From the NCBI GenBank assembly GCA_964518765.1, contig CAZFJC010000007.1, positions 1-64,000 of the forward strand: DNA of 64,000 nt, given 5' to 3'. The notes under the pieces are model-generated. The model had not been told where the DNA came from. It worked only from the letters and a program-made list of their open reading frames with translations, and made no database searches. This DNA comes from CAZPNX01 sp964518765 (GTDB taxonomy: Bacteria; Edwardsbacteria; AC1; EtOH8). The number at the start of each line of letters is the position of its first letter. Positions within the stretch are counted from its first letter, which is position 1. Below are positions 23,705 to 33,016 of this stretch, piece by piece. A program made the translations under genes and the position numbers.

Positions 23705-25285
23705 ATGGACCTGGGTAGCCAACTGGAGAAGATGGGCATCAAGAACCCAAGGAGCGTGCATCGCAACCTGCCGCCATCGGTGCTGATAGAGAAATCCTTA
23801 GCCAGGGGCGAGGGCATACTGGCCTCGAACGGGGCGCTGGTAGTGCGCACCGGCGTGCCCAGCGGCCGTTCGCCTAACGACAAGTATTTCGTTGAGGAGG
23901 CCTCCTCCAAGGGCCAGATACACTGGAGCAAGGTGAATGTGGCCTGTCAGGAGGCCCAGTTCACCAGAATGATGGAGAAGGCCCACGCCTACCTCCAGGG
24001 TCGGGACATATACGTCCACGACGGGTTGGTGGGGGCCGACCCCAAGTATCGGCTTAACGTCCGGGTGATCACCCCCACCCCCTGGCATGCCCTGTTCGCC
24101 CATACCCTTTTCCTGAGGCCGACCCCCAAGGAGTTGGAGGAATTCGAGCCGGGCTTCATCGTGCTGGGCTGCGGAGAAATGAAGGCCGACCCGGCTCGCG
24201 ACGGGAGCCGTTCGGATGTTTACGTGGCCATAAGCTTCGACCGGAAGGTCATTCTGATCATCGGCTCTATGTACGGGGGCGAGATCAAGAAGAGCATCTT
24301 CACCATCCTCAACTACCTGCTGCCCCAGCAGGGGGTCTTTCCCATGCACTGTTCAGCCAACGTCGGGCAGGGGGGGGATGTGGCCCTGTTCTTTGGGCTG
24401 TCCGGAACGGGCAAGACCACGCTCTCGGCCGATCCCAACCGCCGCCTTATCGGAGACGACGAACACGGCTGGTCGGATTCCGGCATCTTCAACTTCGAGG
24501 GCGGCTGTTACGCCAAGGTCATCCGCCTGTCGGCCGAGGCCGAGCCCCAGATACACAGCGCCATCAGGTTCGGCTCCCTGCTGGAGAACGTGGTGGTGGA
24601 CGAGGCCAACCGGGCCATCGATTACGACTCGGACGCCATCACCGAGAATACCCGGGCTACCTACCCGGTGGAGCACATCCCCGGCTGTATCATACCTGGG
24701 GTGGGAGGGCACCCCCAGAACGTCTTCTTTTTGGCCTGCGACGCCTTCGGTGTTCTGCCGCCCATCGCCAAGCTGACGCCAGCCATGGCCGGGTATCACT
24801 TCCTGTCGGGATTCACCGCCAAGCTGGCAGGCACCGAGTCGGGCATCGACGAGCCCCAGCCCACCTTTTCGGCCTGCTTCGGAGCGCCCTTCATGCCGCT
24901 GCATCCGGCCCGCTACGCCGACATGCTGGCCGAGAGGCTGGTCAAGCACGGCACAAATTGCTGGCTGGTCAACACCGGATGGTCGGGGGGCGGCGCCGGG
25001 GTGGGCCAGCGGATGAAGATCTCCATCACCCGGGCCCTGCTGGCCGCGGCCCTGGAGGGCAAGCTGGAAAAGGCGAAGTTCATCCCAGACCCGGTGTTCA
25101 AGTTTCTGGTTCCCGATTCATGTCCCGGGGTGCCGGACGAGGTGTTGACCCCCAGGAACACCTGGTCCGACAAGGAAGCCTACGACCGCAAGGCCAGGGA
25201 GCTGGCCGGGATGTTCGACAAAAATTTCGCTCAGTACCGTGACAGCGTCTCGCCAGAGATCCTGGCGGCCAGCCCCAAGGTTTAA
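23705..25285 (+). CDS. pckA: Phosphoenolpyruvate carboxykinase (ATP)
   Basis: A 526-residue cytoplasmic enzyme that converts oxaloacetate and ATP to PEP, CO2 and ADP, the entry to gluconeogenesis (or the reverse in fermenters). Signatures include RTGVPSGRSPNDKY, the metal/substrate stretch FPMHCSANVG, the P-loop GLSGTGKTTLS and GDDEHGWSDSGIFNFEGGCY, with the late NTGWSGG. Length is normal for ATP-type enzymes. The ATG at 23705 stands five bases after GGAGG and is preferred over ATGs at 23660 and 23693. An ACT-domain gene follows after 24 bases. Confidence 0.97.
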   Translation: MDLGSQLEKMGIKNPRSVHRNLPPSVLIEKSLARGEGILASNGALVVRTGVPSGRSPNDKYFVEEASSKGQIHWSKVNVACQEAQFTRMMEKAHAYLQGRDIYVHDGLVGADPKYRLNVRVITPTPWHALFAHTLFLRPTPKELEEFEPGFIVLGCGEMKADPARDGSRSDVYVAISFDRKVILIIGSMYGGEIKKSIFTILNYLLPQQGVFPMHCSANVGQGGDVALFFGLSGTGKTTLSADPNRRLIGDDEHGWSDSGIFNFEGGCYAKVIRLSAEAEPQIHSAIRFGSLLENVVVDEANRAIDYDSDAITENTRATYPVEHIPGCIIPGVGGHPQNVFFLACDAFGVLPPIAKLTPAMAGYHFLSGFTAKLAGTESGIDEPQPTFSACFGAPFMPLHPARYADMLAERLVKHGTNCWLVNTGWSGGGAGVGQRMKISITRALLAAALEGKLEKAKFIPDPVFKFLVPDSCPGVPDEVLTPRNTWSDKEAYDRKARELAGMFDKNFAQYRDSVSPEILAASPKV

Positions 25286-25309
25286 TTGCATTTGACGGAG
25301 GAAGGAGCC

Positions 25310-25777
25310 ATGGCAGCCATCGACCTGAAGATAAATAACAGCATGGCCAAGGTCACCCTTAAATCGTTGCCGGACCAGCCCGGGATCGCCGCCGAGGTAT
25401 TCTCGGTACTGGGGGAGCACGGCGTCAACGTGGAGTTGCTGTCGACCATAGCCACCGGGAAGGGCCGGGGCGACATCTCGTTTGCTGTGCCCGAGCAGGA
25501 GATGGAAAGGGTGGCCCCGCTGCTGGAGGTCCTTAAGCAGAGGCTGGGGGCTAAGAATACCGAGGCCGACCGAGGGGTGTCGCTGATATCGCTCTACGGC
25601 GAGAAACTCTCCAAAGACCCCTCCTTCTCCTCGAAGCTTTTCAAGTCCCTGGCCAAGGAGGGCATCAATCTGCAGATGATCAGCCAGTCGGTAAGCGCCC
25701 TGAGCTTCCTGGTGGATCGGGCCAAGCTGGAACGGGCGGCGGCCATACTAAGGGAGACCGGGGAGATAGAGGGATAG
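25310..25777 (+). CDS. ACT-domain protein, aspartokinase-regulatory-like
   Basis: A 155-residue protein made of two ACT-type modules: SMAKVTLKSLPDQPGIAAEV...GEHGVNVELLSTI (about 8-75) and VSLISLYGEKLSKDPSFSSK...EGINLQMISQSVSALSF (about 85-150). This is the layout of the C-terminal regulatory half of aspartate kinases, without the kinase domain. It may bind an amino acid and act as a free regulatory subunit, but the partner is not visible here. The ATG behind GGAGGAAGGAG is chosen over an upstream TTG. Confidence 0.85.
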   Translation: MAAIDLKINNSMAKVTLKSLPDQPGIAAEVFSVLGEHGVNVELLSTIATGKGRGDISFAVPEQEMERVAPLLEVLKQRLGAKNTEADRGVSLISLYGEKLSKDPSFSSKLFKSLAKEGINLQMISQSVSALSFLVDRAKLERAAAILRETGEIEG

Positions 25778-25780
25778 CCT

Positions 25781-26545
25781 GTGGCCCGGACCATCGGCGT
25801 CATCCCGGCCCGCTTTGGTTCGACTCGTTTTCCGGGCAAGCCCCTGGCTCTCATTGCTGGCCGCCCCATGATCGAGCATGTCTGGCGTCGGGCATCGCGC
25901 GCCAGATTGCTGGACATGGTGGCGGTGGCCACCGACGACAGAAGGATCTACGACCGCGTTCGGAGCTTTGGAGGTCAGGCGGTGATGACCTCCACTAGAC
26001 ACGCCACCGGGACCGACCGGATCGCCGAGGCCGTATCGAAAATCGAAAACCTTGGCCCGAAATTCGAGATTGTGGTCAACATCCAGGGGGACGAGCCCTT
26101 GGTGGACCCCAGGGCCATAGATGCCCTGGTGAAAAGGATGAGTCAGGACCCCCATGCGGATATGGCCACGCCGGTGTGTCCGCTGAAGGACCCCAGGCAG
26201 GCCGGGGACCCGAACACGGTCAAGGTTGCCATGGACACCAAATGCCGGGCCCTCTACTTCTCCCGATGTCCCATCCCCCATCACCGACAGGGGCTCGGGC
26301 GGGGGGGGCTGTTCTATAAACATATAGGGATCTACGCCTATCGCCGCTCTTTCTTGGATCTATTCCAGGGCTGGGGCCGCGGCCGGCTGGAGCGGGCGGA
26401 GAGCCTGGAGCAGCTGCGGGCCCTGGAGAACGGGGCGGCCGTGGCCGTGGTGGTCTTGCCGCGCGGCTGGCCGGCGGTGGACACTCCGTCCGACCTGGCC
26501 AGGGTGGGGCGTTTGATGAAGGGCGAGAGAGCCGCGAAACGATAA
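25781..26545 (+). CDS. kdsB: 3-deoxy-manno-octulosonate cytidylyltransferase (CMP-KDO synthetase)
   Basis: A 254-residue cytoplasmic enzyme that activates KDO with CTP for lipopolysaccharide core synthesis. It has the nucleotide-binding start GVIPARFGSTRFPGKPL, ATDDRRIYDRV, the substrate motif VVNIQGDEPLVDP, HIGIYAYRRSFL and ESLEQLRALENG. The start is a GTG three bases after the previous stop, so the two are coupled. Its presence argues for a Gram-negative envelope with KDO-type lipopolysaccharide. Confidence 0.95.
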   Translation: MARTIGVIPARFGSTRFPGKPLALIAGRPMIEHVWRRASRARLLDMVAVATDDRRIYDRVRSFGGQAVMTSTRHATGTDRIAEAVSKIENLGPKFEIVVNIQGDEPLVDPRAIDALVKRMSQDPHADMATPVCPLKDPRQAGDPNTVKVAMDTKCRALYFSRCPIPHHRQGLGRGGLFYKHIGIYAYRRSFLDLFQGWGRGRLERAESLEQLRALENGAAVAVVVLPRGWPAVDTPSDLARVGRLMKGERAAKR

Positions 26546-26578
26546 ACAACCAATACCAAAACAGAAAGCGGAGGAAAC

Positions 26579-27661
26579 ATGAAAACCAAACTGTACCTGG
26601 TTGTCCTGCTGATGGCATCGGCCGGCCTGACCGTCCTGGTCTCCGGCTGCCAGGATCCCTATCTTACCGGGGCCAATATCGTGCTCAACAAGCCCCCCGA
26701 CGAGATCACCAACGACGACTATCAGCAGGTCATCAGGAACCTGAAATCGGCCATCGAGCAAGGCTATCCCCAGAACTACGGGCGCTACTATTCGATGCTG
26801 GCGCGTTGCTACTACTACACCGGACAGTACCCGCTGACCCGGTCATCGATAGACAGCTCGGTCAAGTATTGGCCGGACAAGGCGGACTCGCTGAAGGATT
26901 TGTTAAACGGCTACTGGGGGCTGGAATACAACAAGGCGGTGGAGCAGATGAGGCGGGCGGCCGCGGTGGCCAAGGATTCCTCGAAGGCCTTCACCGACAA
27001 GGCCCAGGCCAACATCAACAATGCGGTGGAGCTGGTGCCGGACAAGGTGGAGAACCACATCATCCAGGCCAAGCTGTTCAGCTTCCTGGGCAGGAATGCC
27101 GAGGCCAAGCAGCTGTTCGAGAAGGCGGCCAAGGCCGATCCCAAGAACGCCGACGTTCACTATCAGATCGGCCGCCTGGCCTATGAGAATAAGGATTGGA
27201 GCGAGGCCGTCCGGTATCTGGAGAAAGCCACCAGCCTTAAACAGGACAACCATATGTGGTTCTTCCTGCTGGGCGAGTCCTATCTGCGCCAGAACGAATA
27301 TGCCAAGGCCCAGCCCCCCCTGCAGAAGGCGGCCAGCCTGAAACCGGAGGAGAAGGACGCCTGGTACAACCTGGGCCTGGCCTACTACAACGAGGGAAAG
27401 GATATGGAGGCGGCGGCCCAAGCCTTCGAGAAGGTGATCGCCATCCAGTCGGACGATATCACCGCCCTGGAGGCCCTGGGCATCTGTTACCTGTTGAACC
27501 TGAAGGACCACAACAGCGCCATCCGGATCTACAAGCAGGCCATCGGCCTCAGGCCCGACAACATCGACTACTGGAAAAATCTGCTCTACGCCTACAAGCA
27601 GAGCGGGATGAAGGCCGAAGCCAAAGAGGTGGAGAAGCGCATCAAGCAGCTGCAGAAATAG
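26579..27661 (+). CDS. TPR-repeat lipoprotein
   Basis: A 360-residue envelope lipoprotein with the lipobox LVSGC (Cys24). From about residue 60 it is built of tetratricopeptide-like helix pairs. The clearest are in the second half: IIQAKLFSFLGRNAEAKQLF, VHYQIGRLAYENKDWSEAVR, WFFLLGESYLRQNEYAKAQP, WYNLGLAYYNEGKDMEAAAQ and ALEALGICYLLNLKDHNSAI. Such proteins scaffold envelope complexes. A GGAGG site precedes the ATG. It is followed by a perfect 24-base palindrome and then a Wzi-like barrel gene, so an export or capsule role is possible but not shown. Confidence 0.85.
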   Translation: MKTKLYLVVLLMASAGLTVLVSGCQDPYLTGANIVLNKPPDEITNDDYQQVIRNLKSAIEQGYPQNYGRYYSMLARCYYYTGQYPLTRSSIDSSVKYWPDKADSLKDLLNGYWGLEYNKAVEQMRRAAAVAKDSSKAFTDKAQANINNAVELVPDKVENHIIQAKLFSFLGRNAEAKQLFEKAAKADPKNADVHYQIGRLAYENKDWSEAVRYLEKATSLKQDNHMWFFLLGESYLRQNEYAKAQPPLQKAASLKPEEKDAWYNLGLAYYNEGKDMEAAAQAFEKVIAIQSDDITALEALGICYLLNLKDHNSAIRIYKQAIGLRPDNIDYWKNLLYAYKQSGMKAEAKEVEKRIKQLQK

Positions 27662-27691
27662 CCAGGCCACCATCCAACCAGACATCGGGCG

Positions 27692-27715
27692 GGAGGGCGG
27701 CCATGGCCGCCCTCC
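27692..27715. repeat. Perfect 24-base palindrome
   Basis: GGAGGGCGGCCA and its exact reverse complement meet at an ATGGCC-type centre (27703/27704). The T-tract after it is weak, so it could be a partial terminator between the TPR and Wzi-like genes, or a protein-binding site. Confidence 0.6.
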
Positions 27716-27733
27716 GCTTGATTTCGGAGGAGA

Positions 27734-29332
27734 ATGAGAAAAACCCTGATTTTGCTGGCGGCGCTGGTGGCCTGCGGCCAGCCAGCCATGCCCGATGCTA
27801 GAGATCTGGACCTGGGGCACTGGGCCAACGCTTATTTGGAGCGCCTCCAAGCCATGGGAGGCCTCAGATTGCCAGCCACCAAGCCCTATCCCAGAGACTT
27901 GTTGAGGGCGGAGCTCCTGAGCCTGGACGAGAGAGCGGACCGGTATCATCTTTGGTTCAGCCGGGCCGATTCCCTGGCCCTGGAGAAGCTGCGCCAAGAG
28001 CTGGGAATCGTCTACCGCCGCCGGCGGTCGGTGGAGGGGGAGATGCTGGTCCTGGGGGACCAGACCCTCTACCTTTGCGGCGACGGCCGGGCCGTTCTGT
28101 CGGCCCTTGGCCGGCAGAGCCGGGAGCCGGAATACTCTTTTCGTGGCGACCTGGACTTGTACGGGGGGCATGAGGGCCGGCTCGTTTTCGACCAGAGGTT
28201 GGCCTTGGAGCTGGAGAAGGAGAGGCAGAAGGTGGAGCGGCTGTCCGGCTCTCAGACCACCTGGCGAGGCGGCAGCTACACGGTGGACTGGGCCTATATC
28301 AGGCTCCGCCTTCTCGACCCCCAGCCGGACGGCCAGGGGGCTCTGCTGGAGCTGACGGCCGGACGCCAGCAGAGATGGTGGGGCCGGGGGTGCCAGGGGA
28401 CGCTGCTGCTCTCGAACAACGCGCCCTCCTTCGACGCCCTGGGTATCAGGTTATACTATAAATATATAGGATTCGAATCGTTCGCCGGGGTGCTGGGCAC
28501 CGAGCAGCGCCGGTTCTTCTCCGGCCACCGCGGCACCCTGGAGCTGCCCTGGGGCCTGAGCCTAGGGGCCTCGGAGGTGGTCCTCTACCAGGCGGCCAAC
28601 CTGGATCCGGCCTACTTGAATCCACTGCTGCCGTTCTACGGCAACCAGTGGAACCAGCGGGACGACGACAACATCCTGTGGTCGGCCGACCTGGGATGGC
28701 GGGCCGGGAAGGGGCTATACCTCTACGCGGAGCTGCTGATGGACGACGTCCAGTACGAGCAGGACCCTCCGGCGCCACAGAAGCTCGGCTTTTTGGCCGG
28801 GCTGCACTGGGCCGATCCCCTGGGGCTGGTCGACTGCGATCTGAAGGCGGAATGGGCGGGCAACCAGAAATGGGTATACACCCAGCGGCGCCACGCCAAC
28901 CGCTATCTGGGCATGGATACCGTCAGCTGCCTGGGCCACTGGATAGGGACCGACGCCGACATGGCCGGGATCTACCTGGAGCACCGGCTACATCCCAGGC
29001 TAAACGCCGGCCTGGGCTACAGCTGGACCCGCCAGGGCGAGGGCCGCATCGATCGGGGCCTCCATTATGCCGGAGAGCCCTACCAGGGCGGGGCGGTGGC
29101 GCCCGGGGACACGTCCGGAGGGTTTTTCGTGGGCGATGACATGCGGACCATGTTCCTCAGCGGCACGGTGGAGAGGACCGACCTGGGGCACTGCTATTTG
29201 GCCTGGGAGCCATCGTTCTGGATAAGCTTACACGCCCGGTGCTGGGCCGGTTATACCAAAAACGCCGGCCATCTGGCCGGGGCTGGCCGCCGCGACATAG
29301 GCGCCGAGCTGAAGCTCTCCCTGGATTATTGA
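27734..29332 (+). CDS. Wzi-like outer-membrane beta-barrel protein
   Basis: A 532-residue exported protein. After a signal peptide (MRKTLILLAALVACGQPAMP) comes a helical periplasmic segment (about 25-90), then a long run of amphipathic strands. The Wzi hallmark TAGRQQRWWGRGCQGTLLLS, followed by NNAPSFDALGIRLYYK, is clear near residues 207-245. The end KLSLDY resembles the aromatic C-terminus of outer-membrane barrels. Wzi proteins hold capsule or other surface glycan at the cell surface. A GGAGGAG site abuts the ATG, and its stop overlaps the next start. Confidence 0.85.
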   Translation: MRKTLILLAALVACGQPAMPDARDLDLGHWANAYLERLQAMGGLRLPATKPYPRDLLRAELLSLDERADRYHLWFSRADSLALEKLRQELGIVYRRRRSVEGEMLVLGDQTLYLCGDGRAVLSALGRQSREPEYSFRGDLDLYGGHEGRLVFDQRLALELEKERQKVERLSGSQTTWRGGSYTVDWAYIRLRLLDPQPDGQGALLELTAGRQQRWWGRGCQGTLLLSNNAPSFDALGIRLYYKYIGFESFAGVLGTEQRRFFSGHRGTLELPWGLSLGASEVVLYQAANLDPAYLNPLLPFYGNQWNQRDDDNILWSADLGWRAGKGLYLYAELLMDDVQYEQDPPAPQKLGFLAGLHWADPLGLVDCDLKAEWAGNQKWVYTQRRHANRYLGMDTVSCLGHWIGTDADMAGIYLEHRLHPRLNAGLGYSWTRQGEGRIDRGLHYAGEPYQGGAVAPGDTSGGFFVGDDMRTMFLSGTVERTDLGHCYLAWEPSFWISLHARCWAGYTKNAGHLAGAGRRDIGAELKLSLDY

Positions 29333-30180
29333 TGGCCGGCTTGGCATTCTGGCCCCGAACCTTGGGGCTGATACGTCCCGGCAACGTGGCCGTGGTCGGG
29401 CTTTCGGTGCTGGTGGGCAGCGGCGGCCTCTGGCCGTCGGGAGGGTTCTGGCGGGTGGCCCTGGCCGCCGCCTCGGCCATGTTGGTGGCCGCCGGGGGCA
29501 ACGCCCTGAACGACTTCTTCGACCTGGAGGCCGATCGCGTCAACCGGCCTGGCCGGCCCCTGCCCCGAGGCCTGCTTGAGCCAAGGCAGGCTGCTGGTCT
29601 CGCCATCGTCCTCTTGTTTTCGGGCGCGGCCCTGGGATGGGCCGTCTCCCTCTGGAACGGGCTGGTGGCGGCCGGGACGGCCTTGCTTCTGGCCGCCTAC
29701 GCCGTCTGGGGCAAGCGGCTGGCCCTGGCCGGGAACATATTGGTGGCCTCGGCCTGCGCAGCGGCCTTTATCTACGGCGGGCTGTCGGCAGGAGCGGCCC
29801 GGCTCTCCCTGATTCCAGCCACCTTCGCCTTCCTGGCCCATTTGGCCCGGGAGATAATCAAGGACGTGGAGGATATGGAGGGTGACCGGTTGGCCGGCGC
29901 CCGGACCACCGGCCTGGCGATGGGGAAAGGGAGGGCGCTGGCTTTGGCGGCCGCCGCCCTGGCGCTTCTGGTGCTGCTGACGCCGTTGCCCTTCTTTATG
30001 GGGATCTACGGCTGGCGATACCTGGCGGCCGTGGTGTTAGGCACCGACCTGATGCTGGCTCCGATGATCTATAGGCTGGCGCGGGGGGCTGGAGGAGAGG
30101 ACCTGTCCCGGTTCAGTTTCTATATTAAAATAGTAATGTTGGTAGGCATCATGGCCATCTGTCTGGGGATGTCGGAATGA
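29332..30180 (+). CDS. UbiA-family prenyltransferase (DGGGP-synthase-like)
   Basis: A 282-residue polytopic membrane enzyme. Both UbiA acidic motifs are present: NALNDFFDLEADRVNRPGRP (NDxxDxxxD, about 58-77) and IKDVEDMEGDR (DxxxD, about 175-185), which bind the prenyl diphosphate. The NRPxRPLPRG stretch resembles the geranylgeranylglyceryl-phosphate group more than 4-hydroxybenzoate transferases. Substrate cannot be fixed from sequence. The ATG at 29332 overlaps the upstream TGA; a longer frame upstream would run out of frame through the Wzi-like gene. It overlaps uppP by four bases (ATGA). Confidence 0.85.
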   Translation: MAGLAFWPRTLGLIRPGNVAVVGLSVLVGSGGLWPSGGFWRVALAAASAMLVAAGGNALNDFFDLEADRVNRPGRPLPRGLLEPRQAAGLAIVLLFSGAALGWAVSLWNGLVAAGTALLLAAYAVWGKRLALAGNILVASACAAAFIYGGLSAGAARLSLIPATFAFLAHLAREIIKDVEDMEGDRLAGARTTGLAMGKGRALALAAAALALLVLLTPLPFFMGIYGWRYLAAVVLGTDLMLAPMIYRLARGAGGEDLSRFSFYIKIVMLVGIMAICLGMSE

Positions 30181-30986
30181 GCATAATCCAGGCGCTGATA
30201 CTGGGGATGGTGCAGGGGCTGACCGAGTTCCTGCCGGTCTCCAGCTCGGGACATCTGGTGCTGGCCGAGAAACTGATGGGGGTGTCGGCCGGCGATCTCT
30301 CATTCGAAATAATCCTGCATCTGGCCACCCTGGCCGCCGTCTGTCTGGCCTACTGGCGCAAGCTGTGGAAGATGGTGCGGGCGGTGCTCAGAGCCCGCAT
30401 CCAGATCCACAAGGGCAGGCTGAGGGTGCCGGATGAGAACCTGCGTCTTTTCCTATACCTGGCCCTGGCCAGCGTCCCGGCGGCTGCGGTTGGATATTTT
30501 CTCCAGGATGCAGTGGAGCAGGCCTTCGACAGCCCCCTGGTTGCCTCTATCGGACTTCTGGCCACCGGTGGCATACTCTTCGGCACCAGGTGGGTCAATG
30601 ACAGAAACGCGTCCATGGACTGGCAGCGCGCCCTGGCGGTGGGGCTGGCCCAGGCGGTGACCATCTTGCCGGGCGTCTCCCGTTCCGGTTCGACCATAGC
30701 GGCAGCCGTTTACACCGGGGTCAGGCAGGAAAGGGCGGCCGAGTTTTCCTTCCTGCTCTCCATCCCGATCATTTTAGGGGCAGGCATCTTCGAGCTTAGG
30801 GATGGGTCCTCATTCCAGCCGGGGAGTCTATGGCCTATGGTCGCCGGCGGGCTGGCCGCCGGGATCTTCGGCTTCCTGGCCATCAAATGGCTTCTGGCCG
30901 TCGTCAGGCGCAAACGATTGGAGTACTTCTCCTACTACTGCTGGCTGGTCGGGACGGTGGGTGTTATGATCTCGCTTATAAGGTGA
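30177..30986 (+). CDS. uppP: Undecaprenyl-diphosphatase
   Basis: A 269-residue inner-membrane phosphatase that recycles undecaprenyl diphosphate for peptidoglycan and glycan synthesis (BacA/UppP family). Its two hallmark regions are GLTEFLPVSSSGHLVLAE (about 16-33) and ILPGVSRSGSTIAAAVYTG (about 162-180), bearing the catalytic Glu, Ser, His and Arg. The start overlaps the end of the UbiA gene in an ATGA, and its end overlaps the next gene as GTGA. Confidence 0.96.
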   Translation: MSIIQALILGMVQGLTEFLPVSSSGHLVLAEKLMGVSAGDLSFEIILHLATLAAVCLAYWRKLWKMVRAVLRARIQIHKGRLRVPDENLRLFLYLALASVPAAAVGYFLQDAVEQAFDSPLVASIGLLATGGILFGTRWVNDRNASMDWQRALAVGLAQAVTILPGVSRSGSTIAAAVYTGVRQERAAEFSFLLSIPIILGAGIFELRDGSSFQPGSLWPMVAGGLAAGIFGFLAIKWLLAVVRRKRLEYFSYYCWLVGTVGVMISLIR

Positions 30987-33016
30987 TTCGATTGCCGAGA
31001 GCCAAGTTTAGAGCCAATCCGCTCAAGATTCTGATAATACTGGCTTCCCTGGGATTGCTGGCGGCATCGGGCTCCGGCGCCTTGAGGCCAGGAGGCCCAC
31101 TCGGGTGGCCCTGCTACTTGTGGTCTCTGGCTCCAATGGCTCTGATGGCCTGGTCGGTGGCCGGGGCTCGCAAGCGCCGGCCACGACGCGGATGGCAGCT
31201 GTACCAGCAGCTCGGGTTGCTGGCCCTGTGCGGCCTGGCGGTGCAGAGGACCGGCGGCGGGGGCTCACCGGCAGCGCTTCTCTACGTCCTGCTTGCCTTC
31301 TGGGCTGCAATCCGCTCGGCCTGGCCATGGGCCCTGCTGACGCCACTGGGGGCCATCATGGTGGAGATGCCGTCGAGCTTTTTCTCCGGCCGGCTGGAAG
31401 CCGAGGCGCCTTGGCTGGTGCTTTTAGCTGGCGCCTTGGTCCTGTCCACCGCGGCCGGAAGAATGGCCGCCGTCAGGGGCGCAATGCCGCCGCCCGGCGA
31501 GAGGCTGGAGTTCGACGAGCCGCAGGAGCCGCCCGATCTGAGGGACGACATGCAGTCGCTGGCCGAGCTGGCCCATGCCTCCCTGGAGGCCAGGACGGTG
31601 GTCGTCTTTCTGGCCGATGAGGAGGGATCGACGCTGAAGCTGGCGGCCTGCAAGACCTACAGCCCCGAGGTGGACGGCGAGTCGAGACTGCAGACCGAAA
31701 GAAGCCTTCTGGGCTGGGTGATCAGGGAGCGGCAGGGCCTGCTGTATCAGGAATTCCGCAAGGATGCCGCCGACCTCGGCTACTACCGGGGAAGGGAGAA
31801 GGTGGGATCGCTTTTGGCCATGCCGGTGATGGACGGCAAAAGGCCCTTGGGCCTGATCGTTGCCGACAGCGAGCAGGTGGGGAGGTTCACCGAGGCGGAC
31901 AAGTTGCTGGCGGCCAGCTTGGCCCATCAGGCCGCCCGCCTGGCGACACTGAACCTCAAGCATACCGCCCTGGGCCTGGAGCACGAGAGGCTCAGGGAGT
32001 GGAACCGGCGTCTGGAGATGATGGCCTCGCGGCTCAAGGTCGAAGACGTAGTGGGCATTATGCGCGACCTGGTGCCCAGGCTGGTGGACTGCGATCGGCT
32101 GGTGCTGCTGGAGATGCTGCCCGAGCCTGGGCAGGCCCGGGTGCTGCTGGCCGACCCCGGCGCCCCGGGCGGCCTGGCGGCCGGCTCAGTGCTGAAGATC
32201 GGGGGCAGTTTGGCCGAGCAGGCCTACAAGCTTCGGGAGTGGCGGCTGGTGGACGACTACTACCGACGCAGTATAGATCTAGCCCGCTACACCACCGAGG
32301 AGAGCCGCGACCACGGCTTCCGCTCGGTGCTGATCGGCCCGCTGATGATCGACGAAGACTGTCGCTATCTGATGGCCATGGAGAGCCGCCGGCCCAGGGC
32401 CTTCGAATCCTCGCTGGACACTATCCATATCGTGGCCAACCAGTTCTCGTTGGCCCTGCGCAGCGCCGCCATGTACGAGGAGAAGGAGGCCATGGCCCTG
32501 CGGGACGGCCTGACCGGGCTGTGGAACCACCGGCATTTTCAGGAAAGGCTGGAACAGCTGCTGGCCTCGGGCAGGCGGGAGCCCTTGAGCCTGGCTATAT
32601 TCGACATCGACCATTTCAAGCGGCTCAACGACACCCACGGCCATCCCATTGGCGACGCAGTGCTTAGGGAGGTGGCGGCCCGCCTTAAGGCCGGCATCTC
32701 GCAGTACGACTTCGCCGCCCGGTACGGCGGCGAGGAGTTCGTGGTCATCTGGCCGGGCAGCGACCTGGCACAGGCGGAGCGGCTGGCCCAGCAGCTCCGC
32801 TCGGCCATCGGGGGAAGACCGATAGCCACCCAGGCCGGGGAGCTGTCGGTGACGGCCTCGCTGGGCCTAGCCTCCTATCCTTGCGATGCCCAGGACAAGG
32901 GCAGGCTGATTCAAGCGGCCGACCAGGCATTGTACGCAGCCAAGAGGGCAGGGCGCGACCGAATGGTCTGCTTCCGAAACATCGAATCCATGTTTGGCGG
33001 GGAGTGCGGAAAATGA
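30983..33016 (+). CDS. Membrane-bound diguanylate cyclase with GAF-type sensor domains
   Basis: A 677-residue protein that would make cyclic di-GMP. The N-terminal region (about 12-150) has several hydrophobic segments. One GAF-like domain lies at about 185-330 (LEARTVVVFLADEEGSTLKL) and a second at about 345-500. The GGDEF domain (about 505-670) carries FDIDHFKRLNDTHGHPIGD and the active motif ARYGGEEF. The inhibitory I-site RxxD, five residues before GGEEF, reads SQYD, so feedback inhibition is probably lost. The start is inferred as the GTG that overlaps the uppP stop (GTGA). It overlaps the recombinase gene by four bases (ATGA). Confidence 0.9.
   Translation: MIRLPRAKFRANPLKILIILASLGLLAASGSGALRPGGPLGWPCYLWSLAPMALMAWSVAGARKRRPRRGWQLYQQLGLLALCGLAVQRTGGGGSPAALLYVLLAFWAAIRSAWPWALLTPLGAIMVEMPSSFFSGRLEAEAPWLVLLAGALVLSTAAGRMAAVRGAMPPPGERLEFDEPQEPPDLRDDMQSLAELAHASLEARTVVVFLADEEGSTLKLAACKTYSPEVDGESRLQTERSLLGWVIRERQGLLYQEFRKDAADLGYYRGREKVGSLLAMPVMDGKRPLGLIVADSEQVGRFTEADKLLAASLAHQAARLATLNLKHTALGLEHERLREWNRRLEMMASRLKVEDVVGIMRDLVPRLVDCDRLVLLEMLPEPGQARVLLADPGAPGGLAAGSVLKIGGSLAEQAYKLREWRLVDDYYRRSIDLARYTTEESRDHGFRSVLIGPLMIDEDCRYLMAMESRRPRAFESSLDTIHIVANQFSLALRSAAMYEEKEAMALRDGLTGLWNHRHFQERLEQLLASGRREPLSLAIFDIDHFKRLNDTHGHPIGDAVLREVAARLKAGISQYDFAARYGGEEFVVIWPGSDLAQAERLAQQLRSAIGGRPIATQAGELSVTASLGLASYPCDAQDKGRLIQAADQALYAAKRAGRDRMVCFRNIESMFGGECGK

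Noticed and set aside
30830..30982. Upstream extension of the diguanylate cyclase gene to 30830
   Set aside because: It runs through uppP in another frame with no membrane or coding character; the GTG at 30983 fits the overlap style of this operon.
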